A DNA stretch of 64,000 nucleotides, from contig CAVQBC010000003.1 of assembly GCA_963710665.1 (NCBI GenBank), positions 1,426,001 through 1,490,000 of the forward strand. Direction: 5' to 3'. Shown here in pieces: positions 33,200 through 41,045 of this stretch. Position 1 is the first letter of the stretch, and each line of letters opens with the position of its first letter. Below the pieces are notes generated by a model. That model was not told where the DNA came from, did not search any database, and saw nothing but the letters and a program-made list of their open reading frames with translations. This DNA comes from CAVQBC01 sp963710665. Lineage in GTDB: Bacteria; Actinomycetota; Thermoleophilia; Solirubrobacterales; Solirubrobacteraceae. The translations under genes and the position numbers were made by a program.

Positions 33200-34352
33200 G
33201 TGACCGCCTGGCAGGTTCCCCTCGCCGATGTCCAGGTGCCCGAGGACGACATCGCCGCCGTCGTCGAGACGTACCGCTCCGGCTGGCTGAGCATGGGCCC
33301 GCGGACGCAGGCGCTCGAGGCGGCGTTCGCCGAGTACACGGGCGCCCGCCACGCCTTCGGCGTCGCCAACGGCACCGCCGCGCTGCACCTCATCTGCATG
33401 GCCGCCGAGCTCGGCCCGGGCGACGAGGTGGTCGTCCCGTCGATGACCTTCGTGGCGAGCGTCAACGCGATCGCCTACACGGGCGCGACGCCGGTGTTCG
33501 CGGAGATCGCGGGCCTCACCGAGCCGTGGCTCGCCGCCGACGCCGTCAACGCCGCCGTGACCTCGCGGACGAAGGCGATCATGACCGTCGCCTACGGCGG
33601 GCACCCGGGCGAGACCGCGGCGCTGAAGGCGCTCGCCGACCGCCGCGGGATGCTGCTGCTCGAGGACGCCGCGCACGCCGCCGGCGCCCGCAGCGGCGGC
33701 CGCCACCTCGGGACCATCGGCGCCGCGGGCGCGTTCAGCTTCTTCTCCAACAAGAACCTCGCGGTCGGCGAGGGCGGGGCCGTGACCACCGACGACGACG
33801 ATCTCGCCGAGCGGCTGCGGCTGCTGCGCTCGCACGGCATGACGACGCTGACCTGGGACCGCCACCGGGGCCACGCGTCGACCTACGACGTCGTGGCGCT
33901 CGGCTTCAACTACCGCATCGACGAGCCGCGCGCCGCGCTGGCCACGCAGCGGCTCGCAGCGCCTCGACGAGGAGAACCGCCGCCGCCACCGCCTCGACGC
34001 GCGCTACCGCGAGCGGCTCGCCGGCGTCGAGGGGGTCGAGCCGACGCAGGCGCCGCCCACCGGCGACGGCGAGGTGCCCTCGCACCACCTGTTCACGGTC
34101 GTGCTCGACCCGGAGATCGACCGCGACGCGCTGCGCCAGCGGCTCGCCGAGCAGGGGATCCAGACGAGCCTGCACTACCCGGCCGCGCACCGCTTCTCGA
34201 TCTACGCGGACAGCGGGGCCGAGCTGCCGCTGACCGACGCCTACAGCGCCCGGGCGGTGACGCTCCCGCTGTTCGCCCACATGACCGACGAGCAGCTGGA
34301 CCTCGTGGTGCAGGCCGTGGCCGAGGCCGTGCCCGCCACCGCCCGCGCGTAG
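33200..34352 (+). pseudogene. DegT/DnrJ/EryC1-family PLP aminotransferase, frame-broken at 33956
   Basis: GTG at 33200; divergent from the GT4 gene. First frame: SGWLSMGPRTQALEAAFAEY, FGVANGTAALHLICMAAELG, VVVPSMTFVASVNAIAY, LLEDAAHAAGARSGG and FSFFSNKNLAVGEGGAV (PLP lysine in SNKN). The frame is then lost after ATQRL. Removing the G at 33956 (CTC-G-CAG) restores QRLDEENRRRHRLDARYRER and continues to SHHLFTVVLDPEIDRDAL and LHYPAAHRFSIYADSG, ending at 34352. The corrected product is about 383 residues. DegT enzymes aminate keto-sugar nucleotides; with the WbpA/WbpB-like pair at 13267-15518 this may be the 3-aminotransferase. Its stop codon is part of the adjacent MITE-like element. Confidence 0.82.
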
Positions 34353-34578
34353 ATGGTTGGTTCCACGACCCCACGATCGCCTGGCGGCGCCCCGCGGCGC
34401 CGGATCGCCACCCGCCCGAGGGGCCCCTGCTCCGCGTGGTTGCTCGCGCCCAAGCGTCGACGGTCGTTCCGCGCGTGGCGTGGCGCCACCGTCCAGCACT
34501 GTTCCCCTCGTGCGGGCGGCGCCCGGCATCCACGGGGCATCCACCAGTCGGCCGCGCGGCCGCGAAACCAACCATCTA
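34350..34578. mobile_element. MITE-like palindromic element with TA ends
   Basis: Perfect 13-base terminal inverted repeats: TAGATGGTTGGTT at 34350-34362 and AACCAACCATCTA at 34566-34578. Pairing continues imperfectly inward, mostly with transitions (for example, left CCGCCCGAGGGG against the reverse complement of the right-hand CCGCACGAGGGG), so nearly the whole 229 bases can fold on itself. The outermost TA on each side could be a TA target duplication of the IS630/mariner kind. No transposase is coded. The element starts inside the stop codon of the DegT gene and ends seven bases before the next start. Confidence 0.6.
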
Positions 34579-34585
34579 GGCGCCC

Positions 34586-36835
34586 ATGGACGCCACGATC
34601 GCCTCCGCGGCGCTGATCCTGGGCGCCTCGCTGCTGGTCGGGCGCGCCGCCCTGCTGCTGTGCCGGATCAAGAACGCCGCGTGGCTGTCGCCGCCGGTCG
34701 GCCTCGCGGTGCTGATGGCGGTCGCCACGGCCTCGCTCCGCCTGCCGGGGCATGCGGTGACGGCGGTCGTCGTCGTGACGGTGCTCACGCTTGCGGCCGG
34801 CGCCGTGCTCGCGAAGAAGCGCGTGGCGCCGCTGCCCCGCGAGGGGCTGTGGATCGTGCTGGCCACCGGGGCGGCCCTGATGGTGCCCTACCTCGCCAAC
34901 GGGCGGTTCGGCCTGCCGGGCGTGTCGTTCAACAACGACCTCTCGCTGCACCTGCTGTGGACCGAGCAGCTGCGCCGGCCGGACGTGTCGCCGCCGCCGG
35001 TGGGCTATCCGCTCGGGCCGCACGCGCTGGTGGCGGTGGTCGCCGAGGCGCTCGGGGCGGGCGTCGACCGCGCCTTCGCGGGGCTGCTCGCCGCGGTGTC
35101 CGTGCTCGGCGCGCTGACGGCCGTCGGCGCCCTCCACGTCCTGCGCACGCCGTGGCGGGTGCTGGCCGCGGTCGTCACCGGGCTCGGCTACCTGATGGCC
35201 GCCTACTACGCGCAGGGCGCGTTCAAGGAGACCGTCCAGGTCCTGCTGGTCCTCGGCTTCGCGGTGGGGCTGATCGAGATCGAGCGCGGCCGGCTGCGGC
35301 CGGCGCCGCTGGCGTTCGTCCCGCTCGCCCTGATCTGCGCCGGCACGGTCTACAACTACAGCTACTTCGGGCTCGGCTGGCCCGTGCTCATCGCCCTGGT
35401 GTGGCTCGCCGGGCACGCCGCGATAGCGCTGATCGAGCGGCGGCCGGCGGCGATCTGGCCGGCCGCGCGGCCGTGGCTGCCGGCGTTCGGCGTCGGCGTG
35501 GGCGCGACCGTGGTGCTGCTGGCTCCCCAGTTGCCCGACCTCGTCGAGATGTTCTCCGGCAGCGGGACCTCGCCGTCGGGCAGCGGGGCGATCGCCACGA
35601 GCAACTTCGGGAACCTCGCCGGGCCGCTGTCGCCCTACGAGGCCTTCAACGTGTGGATGTCCAACGACTTCCGCCACCTCCCGCCGGTGACGTTCCGGGC
35701 GGGGCTGCTCGCCGCGATCGGGGTGGCGGCGACCGGCTACGGCCTGCTGTGGTCGCTGGTGCGCCGCGAGCTCGCGATCCCTGCCGCCGCGGTCGTCGCG
35801 GGGCTGATCTACATGCGCGCGGCGGCCGGGGAGTCGCCGTACTTCGCCGCCAAGGGGCTGATGATCGCCTCGCCGCTGTTCATGCTGCTCGCGCTGCGGG
35901 CGCTGCTCGCGCCGCGCCTGGAGGCCGGGGTGGCGGAGCGGCTGATGGTCCGGGCGGGCGCGGTGGCGTTCGTCGCGCTGGCGCTCGCCTCGAGCGCGAT
36001 GGCGCTGCGCTCGGGCTACGTCGGCCCGCGCGACCACGCGCGCGAGATGGCCGCGCTGCGCGCCACGATGGAGCGCGACGACGGCCCGGCGCTCGTGCTG
36101 CTCACCGACGACTTCCTCGCGTGGGAGCTCTTCGGCGTGGACATGGCCAAGCCCGCCGGCGGCCGGCCGGGCAAGGTGTGGGAGTTCCAGACGCCGTACG
36201 ACTTCGACTCGGTCACCCCCGCGGAGCTCGACCGCTACAAGTGGGTGATCAGCACGCGCTCGCTGGCGGCGAGCGCCCCGCCCCCGAACCTCCGCCCCGT
36301 GCGGGCCACGCGCTCCTTCCAGCTGTGGGAGCGCACCGGGCCGACGCCGTCGCGGCGGATCCTCGCCGAGGGCGCGGCGCCCGCGGCGAAGCTCAACTGC
36401 TCCAGGGGCGCGGGCCGCCGCCTCGCGCGGGCGGACGGCGTGGCGGCGCTGGCGCCGCGGCAGGTCCGCACCTCGGACCTGCCGGCGCTCACGCCCGGCG
36501 TCTCGGCCACGGGCGTGCTCGAGCTCCCGCGCGGCCGCTGGCAGCTCTCGCTGCCCTACGTCGCCGCGCAGCCGCTGCGCGTCGTGGCGGGCGGGCTGGA
36601 CGTGACGATGCCGGCCAACCTCGACCGCGGCGGGCCGCTGTACGCGGCCGGCACGATCGAGGTGCCCGAGCGCCGTCGCGTCGCCGTCCACATCGGCATG
36701 CAGCAGCACGGGCTCGGCTCCCAGACGCAGGTGGCCTATCCGACGGCCGTCGTCGCGCGGCAGGTCCGGCCCGAGCAGACGGTGCCGCTGCGGGAGGCCT
36801 GCGGCCGCGAGGTCGACTGGTACCGGCTGCGCTAG
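34586..36835 (+). CDS. Large polytopic membrane protein (GT-C-like)
   Basis: A 749-residue protein from the ATG at 34586. At least twelve hydrophobic spans lie between residues 7 and 480, with an early periplasmic loop VSFNNDLSLHLLWTEQLRRP that holds acidic and histidine residues in the position of GT-C catalytic loops, and a second loop LPDLVEMFSGSGTSPSGSG. The last 260 residues are soluble and beta-rich (LPGLTPG-type; RGRWQLSLPYVAAQPLRVVA), resembling the C-terminal domains of arabinofuranosyl- or mannosyl-type membrane transferases. I infer a polyprenyl-phosphate-sugar transferase; no experimental family can be named with confidence. Confidence 0.65.
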   Translation: MDATIASAALILGASLLVGRAALLLCRIKNAAWLSPPVGLAVLMAVATASLRLPGHAVTAVVVVTVLTLAAGAVLAKKRVAPLPREGLWIVLATGAALMVPYLANGRFGLPGVSFNNDLSLHLLWTEQLRRPDVSPPPVGYPLGPHALVAVVAEALGAGVDRAFAGLLAAVSVLGALTAVGALHVLRTPWRVLAAVVTGLGYLMAAYYAQGAFKETVQVLLVLGFAVGLIEIERGRLRPAPLAFVPLALICAGTVYNYSYFGLGWPVLIALVWLAGHAAIALIERRPAAIWPAARPWLPAFGVGVGATVVLLAPQLPDLVEMFSGSGTSPSGSGAIATSNFGNLAGPLSPYEAFNVWMSNDFRHLPPVTFRAGLLAAIGVAATGYGLLWSLVRRELAIPAAAVVAGLIYMRAAAGESPYFAAKGLMIASPLFMLLALRALLAPRLEAGVAERLMVRAGAVAFVALALASSAMALRSGYVGPRDHAREMAALRATMERDDGPALVLLTDDFLAWELFGVDMAKPAGGRPGKVWEFQTPYDFDSVTPAELDRYKWVISTRSLAASAPPPNLRPVRATRSFQLWERTGPTPSRRILAEGAAPAAKLNCSRGAGRRLARADGVAALAPRQVRTSDLPALTPGVSATGVLELPRGRWQLSLPYVAAQPLRVVAGGLDVTMPANLDRGGPLYAAGTIEVPERRRVAVHIGMQQHGLGSQTQVAYPTAVVARQVRPEQTVPLREACGREVDWYRLR

Positions 36836-36848
36836 GCGGCCCCGAGCC

Positions 36849-37811
36849 TCACCTGGGCAGAGCGGCTCCCGATTCGCCCGGACCGGCGACTCCTCGACCC
36901 GTCTCGGCGAGGTCTGCGGGCCGCGGCTCGTTCCCGCCAGGGGAGCCGAGACGCACCACCAGCACCCCGGCGAGGATCAGGAGGAGTCCGGCGCCGTCCA
37001 TTGCGTCGATCGGCTCATCGACCAGGAGCCAGCCGATGGCGAGGGCGACCACCGGAGGGATGTAGGTCACGCTGGAGCCGGTGATGGCTCCGAGGCGGTC
37101 GACGATGAAGTAGTAGAGGATGTAGGCGAGGCCGGTGCCGAGGAGGCCGAGGCCGAGCACGAGAGCCCACAGCGCCCTCGGGTCGTCTCCGATGTCGGTG
37201 ATCCCGTCCAGGTCGGTCAGCAGCGCGAGCGTCGGCACGGCGAGTCCCATCTGGTACGTGACGAGCGCGGCCGGCGGGATGGCGAGCTTCGACAGGAACT
37301 TCTTGGCGTAGACGAACGACACCCCGACGCTGGCCGAGCCGAGCAGCATGTACAGGACGCCTGTGGTGTCCACGGATCCGCCGGTGTCCCAAGGCCGCGC
37401 GATGAGAAGGACCCCGCCGAAGCCGACGAGGACGCCCGCGAGCCTCAGCGGCGTCAGCCGTTCGCTGCGCAGCAGGATGGCGGCGGTCAGGAACGAGAAC
37501 AGCGGGATCGCCCCGCTCAGCGCGCCCGCGATCCCGGAGGCGAGCCGCGCGGTGCCGGCCGCGAACGCGAAGTAGTACAGGCTGGTCGCGAGCACCGACA
37601 TCACGAGGTAGTGGTGCAGGAAGCGGACGTGGCTGCGATCGAGCGCTCCGCTCACGACCGCGTAGAGCAGGATCGGCAGGAACCCGAAGACGACCCGCAG
37701 CAACGTCATCTGGCCGGCCGTGAGCGTCTCCGACGCCCACTTCATGAAGATGAAGTTGCTGCCCCAGATCAGCCCGAGGGCCACGAACGCGGCCGTTGCG
37801 GCGTTACGCAT
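36849..37811 (-). CDS. EamA/DMT-family transporter
   Basis: About 320 residues from the ATG at 37811 (a GTG at 37829 adds six residues). Ten hydrophobic spans form two five-helix EamA repeats: AFVALGLIWGSNFIFMKWAS begins repeat one, and LYMLLGSASVGVSFVYAKKF begins repeat two. Characteristic elements are MTLLRVVFGFLPILLYAVV, ALSGAIPLFSFLTAAILL, GVLVGFGGVLLIARP and SSVTYIPPVVALAIGWLLVD. The hydrophilic C-terminus after LVVRLGSPGG is unstructured. Members export amino acids, nucleotides or other metabolites. Its codon use looks slightly less GC-extreme than that of the glycan genes on either side. Confidence 0.9.
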   Translation of the reverse strand: MRNAATAAFVALGLIWGSNFIFMKWASETLTAGQMTLLRVVFGFLPILLYAVVSGALDRSHVRFLHHYLVMSVLATSLYYFAFAAGTARLASGIAGALSGAIPLFSFLTAAILLRSERLTPLRLAGVLVGFGGVLLIARPWDTGGSVDTTGVLYMLLGSASVGVSFVYAKKFLSKLAIPPAALVTYQMGLAVPTLALLTDLDGITDIGDDPRALWALVLGLGLLGTGLAYILYYFIVDRLGAITGSSVTYIPPVVALAIGWLLVDEPIDAMDGAGLLLILAGVLVVRLGSPGGNEPRPADLAETGRGVAGPGESGAALPR

Positions 37812-37899
37812 CCGCCCTGACCTGCTCACGCCGGCTGCGCGCGCATGAGGACATGCGTGTGGCGAGCCTAACGGGCGGCCGGCGAGCCGGGCCGTACCT

Positions 37900-38760
37900 C
37901 TAGAGGCGCTCGGCGATCATCGGCGCCCGGCGGTTGAAGACCGTGAAGCCGAGGGCGCAGCTGCCGACCAGGATCCCCAGCGGGATCAGCAGCATCGGCG
38001 CCCCGCCGATCGCCTCGGCGGCGCTGGGCGCGGTGGGGTCGATCATCATGTGGCGCAGCTGCTCGATGATCACCGCGAGCGGGTTGCACATCGCGATGTG
38101 GGCGAGGGTCTCGTTGCGATCCTCGATCTGCTCGATCACGTAGATGATCGGCGTCGCGTAGAACAGCGCGCGCAGCACGACGTCCCAGATCGGGCTGACG
38201 TCGCGGTACTGGACGAACAGCGCCGAGAGCAGCATCGCGATGCCGGTGGCGAAGGCGATCAGCAGCGCGACGAGCGGGAACACGCCGAGCCAGCTCAGCC
38301 GCGGCTCGATCCCCGAGACCACCATGAAGAAGAGCACCACGACGAGGTTGAGGCCGAGGTTGAACGCCGCGGTCAGCGTGATCGAGAGCGGGATCGCCAT
38401 CCGCGGGAAGTGGATCTTGCGGACGAGGTTCTCGCGGTCGATCACCGACTGCACGGCGTTGGCGGTCGCCTCCCCGAAGTACTCGTAGACGACGATCGCC
38501 ATCAGCAGGACGACCGGGTAGCTGTTCACGGCGCCGCCGAAGCGGAACACCACGCTGAAGACGGCGTACAGCACGCCGAACATCAGCAGCGGCCGCATCA
38601 GGCTCCACAGGTAGCCCAGCACCGAGCCGAAGAAGCGCAGCTTGAAGTCGGTGACGGCGAGCATCACCGAGAGGTGCGTGAAGCGCCGCCAGTCGCCGCT
38701 CAGCGCGGAGGGGCCGGTGACCTTGTAGGGGACCGGCGCGGAGCCGGACGCCGCGCTCAC
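37900..38760 (-). CDS. wzm: ABC-2 type polysaccharide export permease
   Basis: A 286-residue permease from a GTG at 38760 whose first bases overlap the ATPase stop (GTGA). Six hydrophobic spans. Family marks are DFKLRFFGSVLGYLWSLMRP near residue 40, VVFRFGGAVNSYPVVLLMAI, SVIDRENLVRKIHFPRMAIP and VQYRDVSPIWDVVLRALFYA with TPIIYVIE. This is the inner-membrane half of a Wzm/Wzt exporter for lipid-linked polysaccharide. It lies directly downstream of the ATPase gene in one operon. Confidence 0.92.
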   Translation of the reverse strand: MSAASGSAPVPYKVTGPSALSGDWRRFTHLSVMLAVTDFKLRFFGSVLGYLWSLMRPLLMFGVLYAVFSVVFRFGGAVNSYPVVLLMAIVVYEYFGEATANAVQSVIDRENLVRKIHFPRMAIPLSITLTAAFNLGLNLVVVLFFMVVSGIEPRLSWLGVFPLVALLIAFATGIAMLLSALFVQYRDVSPIWDVVLRALFYATPIIYVIEQIEDRNETLAHIAMCNPLAVIIEQLRHMMIDPTAPSAAEAIGGAPMLLIPLGILVGSCALGFTVFNRRAPMIAERL

Positions 38761-40010
38761 CGCGGCTCCAGCGCGCGCGGCGTCTCGGTGCCGGCGCGCG
38801 TGACGACGAGCTCGTGCGGGAGGTCGACCACGCCGCCGGTCTCGAGCGTCCCGGTGACGACGACCGAGATGAGCCGCTCGCGCAGGTCCATCATGCGGTC
38901 CCCGCTGCCCCGATAGGCGACGAACGGCGTGACCGAGTAGCGCCCGGGGTGGAAGACGGTGTCGAACTGCAGCGTCACGACCGCGCGGTCGCCGGCCGCG
39001 AAGGTGCCGGTGCTCTGGCCGACCCAGGCGGTCGCGGTGGCGAACACGCGGCGGTGCTGATCGTCGTTGATCGAGAAGCCGCAGACGGGGTCCTCGAGGG
39101 GCTCCTGCGCCTCGACCAGCATGCGGACCGAGCACGGCGTGCCCTGCTCGAGCACCTCGGCGCGGTTGCCGTCGCGGTCCTCGAACCACGCGTCGAGCAC
39201 GCGCGCGGCGCCGTCGCCGCGGCGGTCGGCGCCCGCCGCGGACGCCCCGCCGCCCGAGCGGCCGAAGTTCATCTCGTTGTATCCGACCGCGACCTCGTGC
39301 GGCTCGCCGAGCATCACGAGATCGCCCCGCTCGAGCAGCATCGCGCGGTCGCAGAAGCGCTCCACGGCCGACATGTCGTGCGTGACGAGCAGGATCGTGC
39401 GGCCCTCGTCGCGCATCTCCTGCAGCGTGTCGTGGCACTTCTGCTGGAACGCGGCGTCGCCGACGGCGAGCACCTCGTCGATCAGCAGCACGTCGGCGTC
39501 GACCTGCACCATGACCGCGAACGCGAGCCGCACGTGCATGCCCGAGGAGTAGTTCTTGAGCTTGAGGTCGACGAACTGCTCGAGCTCGGCGAAGGCGATG
39601 ATGTCCTCGTAGCGGGCGCGGGCCTCGGCCGGCGTGAGCCCGAGCATGATCGCGTTGATGAGGACGTTGTCGCGCGCCGTGAGCTCGAAGTTGAAGCCGA
39701 CGCCGAGCTCGATGAACGGCGCCATGCGGCCGGTCAGCCAGATGTCGCCGGCGTCCGGCCCGTAAATGCCCGCCAGGCACTTCAGCAGCGTGCTCTTGCC
39801 GCTCCCGTTGCGGCCGACGATCCCGAAGAACTCGCCGGGCTCGACCTGGAAGGACACGTCCTTGAGCGCCTCGAACCGGTCGTAGGTCGTGCGCTGGAAG
39901 GGATGCAGCACACGCTCCTTGAGCGTGTTGACGTGCTGATGGGGGAGCGCGAAGGTCTTCGAGACCCCGTCCACGGCGACGGCGAACGGCTGCTGCGGGG
40001 GCGCGCTCAC
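38757..40010 (-). CDS. wzt: ABC transporter ATP-binding protein with Wzt C-terminal domain
   Basis: A 417-residue protein from a GTG at 40010. Walker A is GRNGSGKS (66-73), signature NYSSGMHVRLAFAVMVQVDA and Walker B VLLIDEVLAVGD; GRMAPFIELGVGFNFELTA and DNVLINAIMLGLTPAEARAR are typical of Tag/Wzt ATPases. After residue about 245 comes a beta-sandwich Wzt_C-like region (VRMLVEAQEPLEDPVCGFSI; GTFAAGDRAVVTLQFDTVF; PGRYSVTPFVAYRG). In O-antigen exporters this domain recognises the terminal chain modification, often a methyl group, which matches the many methyltransferases nearby. The start is divergent from the methyltransferase at 40186, 175 bases apart. Confidence 0.93.
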   Translation of the reverse strand: MSAPPQQPFAVAVDGVSKTFALPHQHVNTLKERVLHPFQRTTYDRFEALKDVSFQVEPGEFFGIVGRNGSGKSTLLKCLAGIYGPDAGDIWLTGRMAPFIELGVGFNFELTARDNVLINAIMLGLTPAEARARYEDIIAFAELEQFVDLKLKNYSSGMHVRLAFAVMVQVDADVLLIDEVLAVGDAAFQQKCHDTLQEMRDEGRTILLVTHDMSAVERFCDRAMLLERGDLVMLGEPHEVAVGYNEMNFGRSGGGASAAGADRRGDGAARVLDAWFEDRDGNRAEVLEQGTPCSVRMLVEAQEPLEDPVCGFSINDDQHRRVFATATAWVGQSTGTFAAGDRAVVTLQFDTVFHPGRYSVTPFVAYRGSGDRMMDLRERLISVVVTGTLETGGVVDLPHELVVTRAGTETPRALEPR

Positions 40011-40185
40011 CGCGACTACGGTAGCGCGGGACCCCCCGCCGCTCCGGCCGCCGGGCGAGGGGGCGCCGCTATGATCGCCCGTCGCCGCGGGGGTCGCGCG
40101 CGCTTGCCCGAACCTCTCCGGGCGCCGGGCCGTTCTCCCTGCAGAGAGACCCCCTCTACTTCGTCTTCGAGGTGACCCAGTACAC

Positions 40186-41043
40186 GTGTCGAGCCTGACG
40201 GACCAGGACGTGCGGGAGCGGATCGGCTCCGTCGCGCACTGGTACCACCGCATCGAGATCCGGCCGGGGATCGTGACGCCGGGCATCAGCCCGTCGGCGG
40301 AGCTGACCCTGCGCCACCTCGACCTGCCCGAGCGCTGCGACGGGATGCGCGTGCTCGACGTCGGGGCGCGCGACGGGTTCTTCTCCTTCGAGCTCGAGCG
40401 GCGCGGCGCGGACGTCGTCGCGGTCGACTACATGGACCCCGGGGAGACCGGCTTCGCGGTCGCGCGCGAGCTGCTCGGGTCGCAGGTCGACTACGTCGTC
40501 GACAACGTCTACCGGCTCTCGCGCGAGCGCCACGGCGAGTTCGACGTCGTGCTCTTCCTCGGCATGCTCTACCACCTGCGCGACCCGCTGCTCGCGCTCG
40601 ACCGCCTGTGGGACGTGTGCGGCGACGGCGGGCTGCTGGCCGTCGAGACGCAGCTGCTCGACAACGCCCTGCTGCGCGCCGACGGGAGCGTCACCCGGCT
40701 CGAGCGCGACCTCGCCGACGTCGCGCTGATGCAGTTCTACCCGGGCGCGATGCTCAACGGCGACGCGACCAACTACTGGTCGCCCAACTCGGCGTGCATG
40801 CGCGGGCTGCTCGAGGAGGCCGGCTTCGAGCCCACGCGCGAGGTGGTGCTCGACTGGCGCGGGCTCTTCCAGGCCCGCAAGACGCGGCGCGACGAGCAGA
40901 TCTACCTCCGCCGCCTGGAGAAGTCCACGCCGGCCGAGGCGGTCGTCCCGCCCGCGGCGTCACCGGAGCAGCAGCGGATCGCCGCGCTCGAGGCCGAGCT
41001 CGCCGCCGCCCACGAGCGGATCGCCGCGCTGGAGGCGCGCTGA
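40186..41043 (+). CDS. Class I SAM-dependent methyltransferase (DUF1698/CmoB-like)
   Basis: A 285-residue protein from a GTG at 40186. IGSVAHWYHRIEIRPGIVTP with the Y-H-R-I element resembles the N-terminus of CmoB-like carboxy-SAM or methyl transferases. Motif I is RVLDVGARDGFFSFELERRG; DVVLFLGMLYHLRDPLLAL and DGGLLAVETQLLDNALLRAD are the matching motif II/III region, and FYPGAMLNGDATNYWSPNSA is a DUF1698 hallmark. The C-terminal 30 residues (EQQRIAALEAELAAAHERIA) are a coiled coil. In this locus a glycan-modifying role is likelier than tRNA modification. The next ATG follows after two bases. Confidence 0.85.
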   Translation: MSSLTDQDVRERIGSVAHWYHRIEIRPGIVTPGISPSAELTLRHLDLPERCDGMRVLDVGARDGFFSFELERRGADVVAVDYMDPGETGFAVARELLGSQVDYVVDNVYRLSRERHGEFDVVLFLGMLYHLRDPLLALDRLWDVCGDGGLLAVETQLLDNALLRADGSVTRLERDLADVALMQFYPGAMLNGDATNYWSPNSACMRGLLEEAGFEPTREVVLDWRGLFQARKTRRDEQIYLRRLEKSTPAEAVVPPAASPEQQRIAALEAELAAAHERIAALEAR

Positions 41044-41045
41044 GC

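Noticed and set aside
30901..33465. GT4 and epimerase appearing as one fused protein
   Set aside because: The fusion arises only because the indel near 32530 shifts the GT4 into the epimerase frame; the corrected GT4 has its own stop overlapping the epimerase ATG.
40011..40185. TATGAT at 40070-40075 as a -10 box
   Set aside because: No -35-like hexamer at the right distance; a single match in this DNA is weak evidence.
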